Shown: in pieces, positions 24,214 through 37,300 of the stretch | Numbering within the stretch: the stretch's first letter is position 1 | Layout of the letters: each line of letters begins with the position of its first letter | Assembly: GCA_027577595.1 (NCBI GenBank) | Contig: JANBRJ010000027.1 | Span: 62,001-126,000, forward strand | Length of the DNA stretch: 64,000 nucleotides | Direction of reading: 5' to 3' | DNA from: Coemansia sp. RSA 487 | Lineage: Eukaryota; Kickxellomycota; Kickxellomycetes; Kickxellales; Kickxellaceae | Notes under the pieces: model-generated | What the model saw: only the letters and a program-made list of their open reading frames with translations | Told to the model about the DNA's origin: nothing | Database searches by the model: none | Position numbers and translations under genes: made by a program

Positions 24214-27200
24214 TCAGTTAGACGACGCATCGTCACTCGAAACCTCATGGGCATCAGAATCGTCTGAAGGCGACTCATTGTCATCAGTGCTAATGCCGCG
24301 CTTATACGAGTAGTATCCGTCACCTGCGCCGTCGTGCGCACCAGCAGCAGCCCCACTGTCCGGCTCATGGCTCACTCCGCCACCAAATTTCTTCTGGCGC
24401 TTACGCTCGTTCCAATGCAAACAGCGGGATAGACTTGACATCCAGTCCTGCGTTTGCGACTGTGACGCACAGACCGTTGGCAGCGGGTACTTTGACGCGG
24501 TGATCTGGATATGGTCTCCACGGCGAAGCTCTGTGCGATGGCGCCCGTCGAACGACGCCCACGCAGTGTTCCTGCTGTCGGGCGGCAGCACCACGCGCAG
24601 AACCATGGTATCGGGAAGCAGCATCGGTCGGAACGACAGCGTGTGCGGGCAGATCGGCGTCACCATGATAGCTGGAATCTCTGGGTGCACCAGTGATCCA
24701 CCCGCCGCCAGCGAGTATGCCGTTGATCCCGTTGGCGTTGCCAGACACAGACCATCAGCCTCGACCGTTGTCAGATGGTTGCCGTCGCCGTACAGCTCGA
24801 GCTGCGACAGATATGGGCTGGGCCCGCGGTCCACAACCACCTCATTCATCACCTGGAACGTGCTGTCGCGCTTCCATACCTTGCGCATCCGCCGCTGGTA
24901 TGGTTTCGGCACGTCTTCCCATTCCGACTCGTTAATCGTCGAGTGGCGGGTAAGCGGCCCGCCGACGCCGCCGACATCGTTGTTATCGGCACTGTCTTCG
25001 TTGCGGCTTGAGGTATTTGGTGCTGAAGGTAGCGGAAGTTCGCTTCTTTCCTCCCATTCCCGCTCCTGCTCATGCTCCTGCTTCTCCCCCCGATCCGCCG
25101 TAGTGTTCTCAACGCGGTCCTGACTCTCAGAGCTGCCACGGTGATGTCCACCACTAGTACTTTTACGGCTCTCTCCCGACGAGCGACGCTGTCTACTTCT
25201 ACTTCTCGCAATACTGTTACTTGCGGTATCGTTTGCCTGGGTCGAGTAGATCCCGCCTTGGCTTTGTTGTTGGTGCTGCGAATTGTGTCTACGGTGCTGG
25301 CTCCCAGAATGGGTGTGACGTTTGCGTAGTGCACGAGACTGCGTGCCACCATTGCTGTTCTTGGAAGAGCGAGACGTGTTTCGTGTGCCGCCATCGTCCT
25401 CCCTAGCCGATCCAGTTTCATCGCCACTGCAGCTGCAGCTACCATCATTATTATGACAGCAGTCGCTGCTACAGTGTCCATTGCTGCTGCGACGACTGGT
25501 GCGGCTATGATTACTGCTGCTCTGCCTGCGCGAATGTTGCTGTGAGCGGGACGAAACGCTAGGCTTCGTGGCAGTGGCAGTAGTGGTGGTGGTTGCCGTC
25601 GCTCCAGATGACGATCTTGGCATTGAAGGCGGGCGCCTCGTTGACGAGCTAAACGACCTAGCCAGCTTCTTTCCAGCTGCCGCAGACATGTTGTTGATTG
25701 CGGCCAGGTTAGCAGATCCAGGAACATCGCCGCTCTTCTCTTTGTCAGAGCACAGATGCTCCTCGGCGCCCTGGATCCCGTGTGTAGCCATTGCGTGGTT
25801 TATGACCTTGTTGCAGTCCGCCGCATCCACAAGCACGTTTGCGTGCTCTGGGGCCACAGCATCAGCAAGCCGGTACACAGTGCACGTAAATCGCATGCGC
25901 AAGTTAATACGCACGCCGTTGTTGATGACAGAGCCCAGTACCCGGCGCGCGTGCTTGTGGTCAAAGACAGTCAGAAAGCCCAGCGACCCTAAATGGAACG
26001 GGATAATCGGCGGCACAGTCTTCTGGAATAGCCATGACGTGTACAGCACTGTTCCGTCGCCGCCCAGCGTCACCACAAAATCGAAGATCTCCGGGCTCTT
26101 GGCGCACAGCTCAGGGGTCCAGTACTCCAGATTGGTTTGGGCGACTGGGCACTTCTGATACACGCGCTGCAGGTTGAAATTGCGGTGCTTGGTGATGCGC
26201 TCCTCGACATACACAACAATTGGCTGGCTGCCTTCGTCCTTGGGTCCGTCTATGAGCCATGTCGCCAGGTCGCGCGTCAGGCTGACAAGGCTGGTGTCGT
26301 TGGGTTTCGTGACGACCATGATGCGCCGCACATTGCTCACTTGCACCACCGTGCGTCCGATCAGCTTCGACACCTCGCGCACGCTGACCGCTGTCTGCAC
26401 CAAATCAACCGTTGGCGTATCGGCTCCACTGCGCATGCTCTCGGCCAGCCCCCGCTCCATCGTCCGTACCGCATGTGCTGCTGCCTCCGAATGCCGCATG
26501 CCAGCCATCTCAAGCTCCTTGCGTTTCTGCAGAAGCTGCGAGCTTGAGTACGCTCCCGGCAGCCCGTTGTCCGACTGCGTGCTTCCATGCGTTGCTGTCT
26601 TTGAGGGGGATAGCGACGACGTGGAGGAATTCGATGGGTGCGGATGTCTACTCGGGTGTTGTTGCTGATGTTGCTGCTGCTGCTGCTGCTGGAGCAATTG
26701 GACATTTGACTGGCGCAGTTGGCTAGTTGAATATGAATGCGCAAACGATGCAGGATGGTGACCTTTGCGCGTGGATGCCGTTGTTTCTTGGGTCCTTTGT
26801 TGTTCTTCAGGATGCTGCACAGTAGTGCCAGATGACCTTGCATTGTCGCCTCTGCTTTTGGTTGTATAATCGACATGATTTGCGTTGTTTCCCGACAACG
26901 GAATCCCAGAATCTGGCATACTGCTTGCGCTGGGAAGACCTTGTGTGTCTCTGCCATCGTGCATGTGCACATGGTGCTTCAGAAGATCCGCCAGCTTCTC
27001 CTCGTCATCTTGCTTTCCGGAATCGACGGTGTCCAAGTGTTTCGGTAGCCCAACAGCAGATCGAGCACCTTCCATGGCCAGCATAGCCCTCATGCTTTCC
27101 TTCTCCTGTGCGCGCGATATGCGGTTGGCTTTACGCTCGGCTGAGAGCTCCCTTGCCACGTTGTTCGACTCAGCCGATTCTCTGGCTCTGCGTGTCAAGC

Positions 27201-27405
27201 AAGGATGCAGCGAACATGCGCCCACACCCATCGTTCTGTTTATCTTCGAGTCGTCCGTCTCCTTGATGTAATTGTCTCCGAAGAACTCCGAAGAAACATC
27301 GCCGCTATCCTTGCTACTGCTGCTACTGTTACTGGCCATAGTGTCGTCAGTCATTGCAGCTCCCACCTCCGCTACTGGTGGCACGTCTATCGTTTGTCTG
27401 GGCAT
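24214..27405 (-). CDS. NAD kinase with long disordered N-terminus and large internal insertion
   Basis: 1063 residues from ATG 27405. NAD kinase phosphorylates NAD to NADP. The catalytic GGDGT motif lies near residue 448 (VVTLGGDGTVLYTSWLFQ), followed by HLGSLGFLT. The second half has MNEVVVDRGPSPYLSQLE, GDGNHLTTVEADG, ATPTGSTAYSLAAGGS and ITASKYPLP, close to animal and fungal cytosolic NADKs. Two features are odd. About 340 N-terminal residues are low complexity, with polySer and a polyGln tract near base 26680. Between the two catalytic halves (about residues 530-840) lies roughly 300 residues of Ser/Arg/Gly/His-rich sequence with RS-like runs, where animal NADKs have only a short loop. The frame is intact throughout, so the insert appears translated rather than a missed intron. 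Confidence 0.93.
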   Translation of the reverse strand: MPRQTIDVPPVAEVGAAMTDDTMASNSSSSSKDSGDVSSEFFGDNYIKETDDSKINRTMGVGACSLHPCLTRRARESAESNNVARELSAERKANRISRAQEKESMRAMLAMEGARSAVGLPKHLDTVDSGKQDDEEKLADLLKHHVHMHDGRDTQGLPSASSMPDSGIPLSGNNANHVDYTTKSRGDNARSSGTTVQHPEEQQRTQETTASTRKGHHPASFAHSYSTSQLRQSNVQLLQQQQQQQHQQQHPSRHPHPSNSSTSSLSPSKTATHGSTQSDNGLPGAYSSSQLLQKRKELEMAGMRHSEAAAHAVRTMERGLAESMRSGADTPTVDLVQTAVSVREVSKLIGRTVVQVSNVRRIMVVTKPNDTSLVSLTRDLATWLIDGPKDEGSQPIVVYVEERITKHRNFNLQRVYQKCPVAQTNLEYWTPELCAKSPEIFDFVVTLGGDGTVLYTSWLFQKTVPPIIPFHLGSLGFLTVFDHKHARRVLGSVINNGVRINLRMRFTCTVYRLADAVAPEHANVLVDAADCNKVINHAMATHGIQGAEEHLCSDKEKSGDVPGSANLAAINNMSAAAGKKLARSFSSSTRRPPSMPRSSSGATATTTTTATATKPSVSSRSQQHSRRQSSSNHSRTSRRSSNGHCSSDCCHNNDGSCSCSGDETGSAREDDGGTRNTSRSSKNSNGGTQSRALRKRHTHSGSQHRRHNSQHQQQSQGGIYSTQANDTASNSIARSRSRQRRSSGESRKSTSGGHHRGSSESQDRVENTTADRGEKQEHEQEREWEERSELPLPSAPNTSSRNEDSADNNDVGGVGGPLTRHSTINESEWEDVPKPYQRRMRKVWKRDSTFQVMNEVVVDRGPSPYLSQLELYGDGNHLTTVEADGLCLATPTGSTAYSLAAGGSLVHPEIPAIMVTPICPHTLSFRPMLLPDTMVLRVVLPPDSRNTAWASFDGRHRTELRRGDHIQITASKYPLPTVCASQSQTQDWMSSLSRCLHWNERKRQKKFGGGVSHEPDSGAAAGAHDGAGDGYYSYKRGISTDDNESPSDDSDAHEVSSDDASSN

Positions 27406-28339
27406 TATAAGGTGTTAATAAAGTGCGAAATAGTTCTTAGTTCTGGATGCAAAAGAAAGAAATAAATGGGAAAATGCAATATGTGTGAAATAAAAGAGAC
27501 TTAAAAGAGCGCTAAAGTCCTCTTTTCGCTCTTTGTCAGCGTAACCCAAAATTGAAGCGCAGACTGCTCTTTCGCTGCATTAAGCCATATCGGCTAAAAC
27601 AAAATAAAATAGTGTACGCTATGCTTGCAATAAAAAGAATGACGAAACAAAAGAGGATTATGTCTTTACTTTCGTATTTAGCCCTCCTTCTTTAGAGAGG
27701 GCACAAGAGTTGCAGCTTGGTTAGTGAGTAGCTTAAAATCGGAAACTGTTCAATATTTGAACTCAAAGGAGCACATAAAGAAAGAGTAACCGTATAAATA
27801 GACCGAAAACGAAGATACCTTTTCACGAAAGAAAAAGAAACAAGATCAGAAAGCAAAGAGGAAATTCCCTAAACTGCGAAAAAAATCCTGGCACGTTCGT
27901 CATCCTTAAAGTCCAGCAATCCCCCTCCTCCTCCCCACATTATGGCCACCAGCTGGCTGGCTCATATCTTGAATTCCCACCAACCAAAAGCATCTATCTC
28001 TTTTTTTTTGCCTTTGCATGGTGTGGCTTTGGTTCATGAAAAAAACTGTATGACGCATCCAAGCATCCAATTCTGATTGCGTAAAGCTAGTAGTGCTTGA
28101 TCTTTTCTCAACCCAGCCGCATATAGTCATCTGTTACTGCAAACATTTCCAAACATTAAAGAATTTGAAGTGGTGGAAATATTTAGTTCGGCAGCTCTTG
28201 CCCACAACCGAGTAAAAAAATCGCAAGATAAGAAAAAGGAAAATTAGTGCGAAGGAAAAGATAAAAAGAAAGAATCGGGAATTATAATGTAAATAATGTT
28301 CACTCCAAAATAAAGGATCCTGGGAGGGGAGAGGGCATC
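27406..28339. other. Spacer between NAD kinase and Arf-GEF genes
   Basis: 934 bases, AT-rich, holding the NAD kinase promoter and the Arf-GEF 3' flank. A purine-rich stretch lies at 27780-27870. No gene or RNA recognised. Confidence 0.5.
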
Positions 28340-31300
28340 CTAAGACGAGTCGGCAATAGCTTCTGTATGCCGCAAGTGGGGCATACTCGCCTGAGTCGCT
28401 GCATTGTTATTTGCTGCTCCACTGGCACTAGTGTTGTTATTGATTGCACTGGTGCTTGCCGATGACACCCGCGCCTGAGATACTCGCCGCTTGTCGCCCG
28501 CTGCTCCTCCAGACCCTGCCGTGGTTGTCGATGAAGTTGATACCGGTGGAACAATAATGCTTGTCCGGTTTCTTGCCTTATCCGATGCAGGCGCCAGCAG
28601 CTCTCTGATCGGCAGCGACTTTGACGGCAGCGGATTGCCATTTGGATCGGTTGACTTGCGCGGAAGCGATGTCCTTGATCCCGATAGCCCACCCGAGTTG
28701 CCAGCACCGCTGCCATTGGCTCCATGCTGCTGGCTGGTAGCAGCACGCATTCCAGGCACCATGTGTCCTGCTCCGCCGCCAAAGGCGTCGTCGTCAATCT
28801 CGTCGCAGTGCGGCGTCATCATTGCGCCGTTGGCAGAGTGCATTGCACCACCGTTTATCGTTGTGGCTGTCGACCCGTCAGCACTATGTTCCTCTGGTAT
28901 CGGCATAATCACTTCCTCCTGCATCTGCCTCAGCGCTGTCTGCAAAACATCCGCGTACGACTGGTACTTGATCAGCTCCTGCAAGATGTACTGCGCCTTG
29001 CGTTCCCAGTTCGAAAACGCCTTTTGGTGCTGGCTCGTCTTTGGGTAGAATCGCTCAACAATGCTTCCCTGGACCTTCTTATGCGACACAAGTTCCTCCT
29101 CGAGATACGTGATATGGTGCAGCAGAGCCTTAAGCTGGCCCTGCTCGTCGAGATCAGATCGCAGCATCGGGTTATTCGGCGGAGTCCACTCAAGAATGCT
29201 GGCGCCCTTGCTGGCATCGCGCTCCTCAACCACACGGCGCTCCTCGGCTGCCTGCTCTGCAGCGCTAAGCTCCTCACCGCGTTCTTCACGTGCATCACGC
29301 TCGTCGTACCGTAGCAAATAGTCTCCTGTGTTGTCCCACCCATACTCCATGTTGTAGACACCGCCAATCATATACGGCGCCTTGGACTCGCGGGCTGCCC
29401 AGTAGTTACAGGCTGCAACCCAGTCGCGCAGCTCCACCTCAGATGCTGTTTGGAACAGATAGACGCCACCGCTTGGAAGCTGCAGCGCAAAGACATGGGG
29501 TCTCGAGCGCGAGTACCCAGGCGAAGGAAGCATGTGCGTCATGGTATGGCGAAGAGAAACAGATCCCAGCTGAAGCGACGTATCCGTCAGCTCGCGTCCA
29601 TCAGGATGTCCTCCATGCCGCCCGTCCATTTTATACATGGCAACGGTACCGCGGTCAACAGAGACGTAGCAGGTGCGCCAGGCACGGTGCGACGCCTTCT
29701 TACCAGCACGCTCAAATAGATGCTTACGCACAAGGACGCCGGACCGGATATGTTGGTTCTCGAGTGGGGACCGAATGTAGGCGGTGTATGCAGTCGAAGG
29801 CATGTAACCCATACCCATCGATGCAGACGAAGGCGACGACCGCATGGTTCCGCCATTGTTGTGGCCGCCAAAGTGGATCATCGACGACCCTGAACGCTTC
29901 ATTGCTTCGGCGCCAATTGCAGCAACACGAGGATCCGGGTGCTGCGGCGGCCGCCTGTTCATAACCTGGGCGGCAGTATTCAGTGCATTGGTCTGGTTGA
30001 TCGACGTAATCGACCGCGAGTGCTGAACCGAATGCAAAGGCATGCTACGTACTGAACTAGGCCGCCCACTGGCGCTGCCTCCTTGGATTGACTGGGAGTC
30101 GTACTCGACATATGCAGTATGTGGGCCTTGGCCGGCCATAAGATGGTGCCGTCCATATCCGTGCATCGATACATCCACTTCAAGCGAGTGCTTACCGGTA
30201 CTTCCAAACGCAACGCTTGTGCGTGCATTGTCAGCGTGCAACGGATCATGACTGCCATGGGCAAGTCCATGCGACATGCTATAGTGAGAGCCATGCAAAG
30301 CGGCACCATTTTGCTGCTGCTGTTGCTGCTGCAGCAGCAATGTTGCTTGGCGCGCAAACGACGGCTGTCCAAGCGGCTTACTCTTGATGCCAGAGTAAAC
30401 GTCCTTCAGTACGCTTGAAAGCTCGGTCAGATTGGGCATGTTTGTGCTTGGCCGAGCAACATCGCTGGGCGCACCATTGCCAGCGCTGCGCCCAGTAGAC
30501 GCCATACCAGCTAGGCCATCAAAATCGCGGTTGTGTGAATGAAGGCTGCTCCCGGATATTGACGGCCGGTTGTTCAGACCAAGCGGAGATTCGTCCATCG
30601 ACACAGTTCCAGAGCGGCTACGTGAATGTGCACCACTCGTAGAAACCTTGCGTCGCAGGCGGTCAAAGGCTCGCAGCGACGACGGGCTTGAAATCCCCTG
30701 AGTAACCGAGCTATTGTTCTGAATACCAGACGCAATACCAATGCTTGGTGTTTGGGATCCGCTTGAAATACCAGCACCACTACCGCTGTTGTTACCATTA
30801 GCATTGGTGCTGCTGCTGCTGCTGCTACTTTCAAAGAATGAGAACCGCTTGCCTCGCCCACCCATCAGACGCACAACATCGCGAGAGGAGCGTGACGCTG
30901 TGGTATTGGAATGTCCAATGTTAAGAGAAGTCATTGATCCAACAAGGCTGCGAAGACCAGAAGAGCCCTCATTAGGCTGTGGTGTTGATGGTTCTTGCTT
31001 ATCGCCTCCGCCAAGGAACCTCGATGCGGTGGATTGCGGCGTACCGGCTCCGTTGAACTGCGATGATGATGGCACACGCGACGACTCAGCTGACATCTTG
31101 GACAGGTCCAGCTCCGGGAGCTGGGGCGGCATGGACGACATTTCCGAGTTGTCAGTCTGTGTCCGCGAAATGGAAGCCGGTTGTGAATTAGCCGTGTTTG
31201 CGGCGGCAGTAGCAGCAGGGGTGCTCTGGAACTGGGCAATAGTATCGATGGTGTTGCGCACAAAGCGGCTCTTTGTCATTCTGTCGCTCGGCCGAATGTC

Positions 31301-34300
31301 AGCTATATGCAGATCAGTATTGAGTAGCAGAGTTGAATATGTGACAGCGTGTGCTACATCCGAGGTCTTGAGAGTGGTATCCGGGTTGCACTCGACATAA
31401 CGCTGCGACAGCGCGACAAGCAGACGGTCGATGACCTGTGACTCGCCACGTAGATATATTTGCGAACACAAACGACGAAGACACTCGTCGATACGCATTC
31501 CAACAAAGTCGTAGTTGGCGATGTAGTAGCGCAAGACAAGCCCATTAAATATCTGACGCTTTCCAAGCCATTCCGCATGGTCGACGAGATGGGGAATGTC
31601 CATGCCTTCCAAGAGCGCAGGCTTTTGTGGCTCTTCCAGCGGGGTATCGTTTGCTGTTTTGCGGCCGGCCGCTTGGTTGCCGTAGTATTTGCAGTTGAAC
31701 TCCTCAATATCAAACAGATACTTGCCCATTGCGCGGGCCTGTGCAGAGCTTTCCTCTTGTGCCTTGACCGCTGCTGCCTGAGCAGCATCTGAGTTGGGCT
31801 CGTCAGAGGCATCTGCAGTTGCTGCCGATGGTGCAGGAGTAATCTGCTGATCTAAAGAAGCACTTTCCTGAGACAGCTCCTTCTGGATGCTCCGATTATG
31901 CAGCGATTCAGGATCAAGCTCCTTTGCAGTGTTGTCGGGCGAAAAGCGGAGTCTCGCAGTGGAAGGAAGACCCTCAAGCTCAAGAGATGGGTTGTATGGT
32001 GTAGAGGTGTCGATCGGATGAGGCAACGGCCTTGTCTTGGGCTTGGCTGCTTTGCTGCTGTCGCTGGCAGCAGTCGAGGTTGATATGCCAAGGCCCTCTT
32101 CTGTTGCTGCAGCAGAAGAGCCAGCTACTGCCTTGCCATCCGCTAGTGCGGCTTTGGGCTCAGAGTCTGGGACTGCCGAGGCATCTCCATTTGTGCTGGG
32201 ACGAGAAGCAGCCTTGGCGCTCACCACATCGCGCGCCTGAGCCTCTATCAATGCACGGGACTGCGACAATGGAACGATATCGCTGTCGTCGTCTGCCTGA
32301 ACCTTGTTGCTGTTATTTACAGCATCATCAGCACTGCACTCGTCTATAATGGCGCTGGCAGTGGAGGTGGCATTCGCTGCCGCCTTTCCACCATCAGTAG
32401 CAGCGCTGTCGGTTCTGAGAGTGCTGGCAATCACAACCGGCGAGTCTGCAGGCGTGCACCCGGACTGTGAATCTGGGCCCTGGATGAGCTCCGGGTCATG
32501 CGGCCGGTCAGCTGCCTTGGCGTCAGCACTGTCAGTAGAAGTGGCGGTCTCTTCCGCACCATCCTTGCTGGTCTGCTCATCCCGCCGATCTCCAACAGAC
32601 GAGGACATTGAGAAAAACTCTTGCGACGGCGTATAGTATCCGCCGGTTTCATGTGTTCCGTCTGTGGGCGACGCAATGGACCCAACAGAAGGGTTTGCGC
32701 CGCTGCGCGTGTCGTCGTAGGACCTGGTGCTGTCCAACTCTGAGTTTGCATTTGCGTCGCTGGTGACATGCGTCTGGGACCCTTTTGCAACACACGTGCT
32801 ATTGCTCTGCGTGGCTGTTCCATTGGGCACTATGGCGTCCTCTGCAGTCATTGTCTGGGCGTCTGGGGCCATGGATGAGTTTCTTTGCTGGTTGTGCGAC
32901 AAGGGATGCGGCTGTGATAGGGGTGGCACTGACGGTAGCGCTTTGTTGGTGAATGGGCTTCCAGGGGCTGAGGCAACGCCTTTGTTGTCGTTGTGGGAAA
33001 GCAGCCTGGTGAAGCCAAAGTTTTCGGCAAAGCCAGACGAAGACGACTGCTGTTTTCTGAGAAAGTGTTGGCGAGGCTGCTGTGTCGCAAGGGTGTCGGT
33101 AGACGATGCGTCTTTCTAAAGCGGGGGAGAGGGGGATATGAGTGATTGATTAGAGGATAGAGAAGAAAAAGAAAAAACAAGCAAAGGGGATGTTTTCAAC
33201 CAAAACAGAAAAAAAACGAGAAATAGAAACAAATAAAAGATGGCTGTCGGAGGCAGTATAAAAGAACCAGATATTGCAAGAACCAAAGGAAAGAAAACAC
33301 AACCAACGCTCAGGCTTGGGCGGTGTTTTTCTCGTATGCTTTTGGAGCCAAAGCAAGGTGCGTTGGAAATGGAAAGAAAAAGGTACTAAAAGGCTGTTGG
33401 GAATGCAGCGGAGCAGGTTTGCAGCAAAAGAAAAAGAAGCATAAACAAAAAAAGTTTACGAGAGGAAGAATGCAGCAGCGGGCTCTAGATTTGTCAAGCT
33501 CTAGCTGCACATAGGACCATGCAAAAAAAGAAGGGAGAACGGCTGGCAGGTCCTGTCCCTCCTCCCCAAGACACATCTGCCAAGCTAAACCCAGCAATCT
33601 CTGGTTTGCTGGTCTCCCCTCCCCCGCTCTTGCCTGTGCACAAAGCGCGCTTGCGCAAAGAGAAACACCGCTGGTTCTGCCTCCTTTTTTCTTGGGTGTT
33701 TTTGCTCTGTTCAGAGAGCTGCAAGGGCAAAGACTCGGCATGGCTCGGAGGAGGAAGAGTAAATCATCACAAACAGACCACCGCCAACAACAAAAAAAAC
33801 ATGCCAAAGCAGATGCTGATATTATGCTAGTATTGCAGGCCACAAGCACATTCAAAAGCATGCTTATTCAGTACCCACATCATTAACAAAGAAAGGGCCA
33901 GCAGCAGCAGCAGTGGTGGTGTCTCTGCAAAAGAAGGGGGGGGGAGATAGATACGTGCTTCTTTCCATTTTCTTTTTTTGGACGGTCTTGGTACGCCACT
34001 CTACAGCCATGCGCAACAAGTAAGGGCCACCGCGCAGTAGGCATTCCTTGTTATCTTTAATGCGCTACCTTCAGAATGAGGCTCTGGAAATAAAACCAGC
34101 CAGTCCAAGCAGTAACCACAGACACAAAGCAAAGCAAGGCACTCAGAGCCCTGTTTGATGCTTGGGATCTGAATGGAGGCAATATCCACAGATCTACAAA
34201 CAAAGGCTCATGGTCGCTTTTTAACAGGCTATCTTTCACAGTGGCTACCCAAGATCCGCTTCATTTAATCTGACTGAAACGCCTTCAGGTCCTCATGCGC

Positions 34301-37300
34301 ATTGAACTCGGGCCGAAACAAGACAAACAATCGAAAAAGGAGGGGGAAGGAAGAAAAGAGAAGAACGACCAAAAAAAAAGAGGCGCTGAATTTGCCACAC
34401 TGCCTGTTTCTTTTTTATACTTTTGTTGCTTACCTTGTCATCGCTTTGTTCCTTGCGCTGCGAGCTGCCACGGAAGATGCTCCAGAACGAAGGCTTGCGC
34501 ATTTTGGAACCGTCACGCTCGCTGTGGTCTTGCGCTTGCTCCTGCTCGTTATGCAGCTGGTGATTTCCCGACCCAAGCTTTTGCTTGCTTTTGTTCAGTT
34601 GCTCGTATCCCGGCAGATTGTTCTGCTGCGTGGGCGCCATGTCAGGACCAGGTGTGTGTGGCGGAGAAGGCTTTGGCACGCTGCTGGTATTGGTTCTGGG
34701 ACTTGTTCTATTGTGATCGGCGTAACGACTCAGGCGTTGTTGCTCTACGGGAACGGCCCCGCTTGTGCCTATGCTTAGTCTTCCGCTGAATATGCTTTCA
34801 ATCAGTTTGCGCGATTCGTCAGAAATCACCAAAGAGCTACTTCGATTATCGGGACCGGGTGAACCGTTGGCAATCTACATGAGCAAAAGCACAACAATGC
34901 ACATCAGCGCTCGCAACGCCTCCCCCCAAAAAAGCATTTAGCACAAACCGAAAGTAAGAAACCAGAAGTAAAGCTACTTTGATATGAAAATCAGGGACAC
35001 AGCTGTGTCTAATCTGGTTGCACGGAGCCCAGTTGGGCTCTAAGAGAGGAACGCGCAGTAGCAGCATAGTATCAACAACGCCAGCACCAAAAATAAGGAA
35101 TGGGAAGAAGGGCGATGTAAGTGGGAGGCCATTGAGAGCAAAATGTTCCACAGGACGTGTGTGTCTGTTGCCTTTCCTCTCGCTGAATGTTCAACAATAA
35201 GAAGGCTGGATGCAGAGTCTATCTCGTGTCGAGAGATGCAAGGGATGGCGAAGAGAGAGAAAAGGAGCTCAGCTCCATTACACACAGACTGTTGCCAGTG
35301 GCAACAGTCTGCAAAACAGAACCGCTAAAGACCCAGCTAGCTGGTTAGCAGCTGGCGCCACCAGTGCCATACAGAATACCCATCATCCTCCTTTAACAGT
35401 ACCTAGAATAGTTCGGTATGTGTGCGCTCTCCAGAAAAAATATAATCCAGGAAAGAGCGCTTTTCTTTTTAGCAATAGAAGAGGAGGTATGGAGAAGAAG
35501 ATGGGTGTGTTATCAAGTAAACTACTGACGATGGGACTATCAAAATAAACCAGGCCGTGGAAGTAATAAAAAGAAAAGAAAGAAGGGGACAGAGCGGCCC
35601 ACAGAAGCGAACAACTCTCGCGCCAGCCAGACAAATGCATTGCTGCTCAGTTTGGGAAGGGCATCCATCAGCTGAGGGAAAAGAGGGCGCCCAAGTAAAC
35701 AAGAAGGCCATACATAATGAGGAATGCAGCAGCAACAAATAAATACGTCAGGGGGGCCTTTCCATGCAAGAGCGCGAAAGGCCCAGAAGCCTTGCACATC
35801 AAATAAGCGGACGGGGCGAATGGAGATGGAGAGGGATTTGCCGCTTCACAGGAACGGGAAGTGTCAAGCAGCTCAATGAATAAAGGTGCATGGGACTCGC
35901 TCTTTGTGCGGACAAGAAAGTATTAAGTGCATATGCTATTTTGCTTGGGATTCAGCAGCATTTGACGGAGCTGCACCTGGCCGTTGCTTGGCTGGGACAT
36001 ATGGTGGTTGGTTGGTTGGTTTGCTTGCTTGCTTTTTTTTGCCTTTTCCAATTTCTGCAAGCCGTGCACGTGGGCTGCGCAGTGCAGACCACCAACCCGC
36101 CCAGCCGGTCTGCTTTGCTTGGCGATATGTGTTCAGACCGGCCTGCAAACGGTCTCCCTACTTTTTACGCGGTCTGTTGAAACAGGAGCACATCATCCCA
36201 TCCTTTTGTTGTGCTCCTTGGCGGCGAATAAAAAATAGTTCGTTTGGCAGAAATGCGCCATGCATATCGGTCATATTAACCACGCAACAAGCACAGCAAA
36301 TCAATAAAATAACAACACAATGGGCGTATTTGCTCTCCAACAAAGAAACACATCCAGTATTAGCTTACCATAGATTCCACAGGCATTGTGCAGGCACGTG
36401 CAATGTCCTCGACCAGCCGGATAGCGTCCTCAGAGCCGCTGTCAGAGTCGCCGCCCTCGTCATGCTCGTACAGACTGCCTTGCTCCGGCCGCGCGCTGCC
36501 AACCTTTGTCTGCATCAGCGACGCCGAAGTGACGATCCCCCACTGCTCCAGCGTGCTGCCCGTTGATGCACGGCCCTGCTCAAGGAAAAGCTCCATCCGC
36601 GGCCGAACAGCGGCTGCCTTCCTCTGGCTAGAGGTGTTGCTTCTGCTGCTTGCAAGAGTCTCGCTTGCTGTGCGCACAAGCGGTCTCGCCATGCTTCCTT
36701 TGTCATGGTCGGCGCTCGGGCCGGTGCGCAGAACGGCTGCAATATCGGCTGCATCCGGGAGCTTATTCCGACTCTTTTGGGTATCGGGCTTGTTCTGGGT
36801 GCAGCTTTTATCCTTTACTGTTGTTCTGAGAATCGATGTTGTGCTTATAAGAGCTCGCTGCGCATTGAATCGGAGCTCCGCAGCGCTGGGCGGCGGCAAA
36901 TCCGGCATGTTATCTCCTTTACCGTTATCGCGGTCGGAGCCAACTGCATTCTTAGTCAGAATCGGCGCATGTACAACAGCCTTGCCATTATGCGTGTCGA
37001 TAACTCGCATCTCAAATCCCTTGAGCCGCGAATGGCTCTTGCTTTGAAGCCTCTTCTTTTGAACGACTCTAGACGCATCCTCTGAGGCACCCGTGCTCTT
37101 CTGCGTGTCTCGCGACTGTGATCCTGATGCATTCCTAGCCTCGGAATAGCTGTTTTCCCTGGTGGGTATGCTGCGGGTGGATTTCGGATAGCCGACTTTG
37201 TCGTAGCGTGACTGTTCGTCTATATTCGTAGCCCGCTTAACGGACCGTTTACCAAGGGAGCCCCGGCCTGCCATGTCTATATTTTGGGGTTTGTTGTTCG

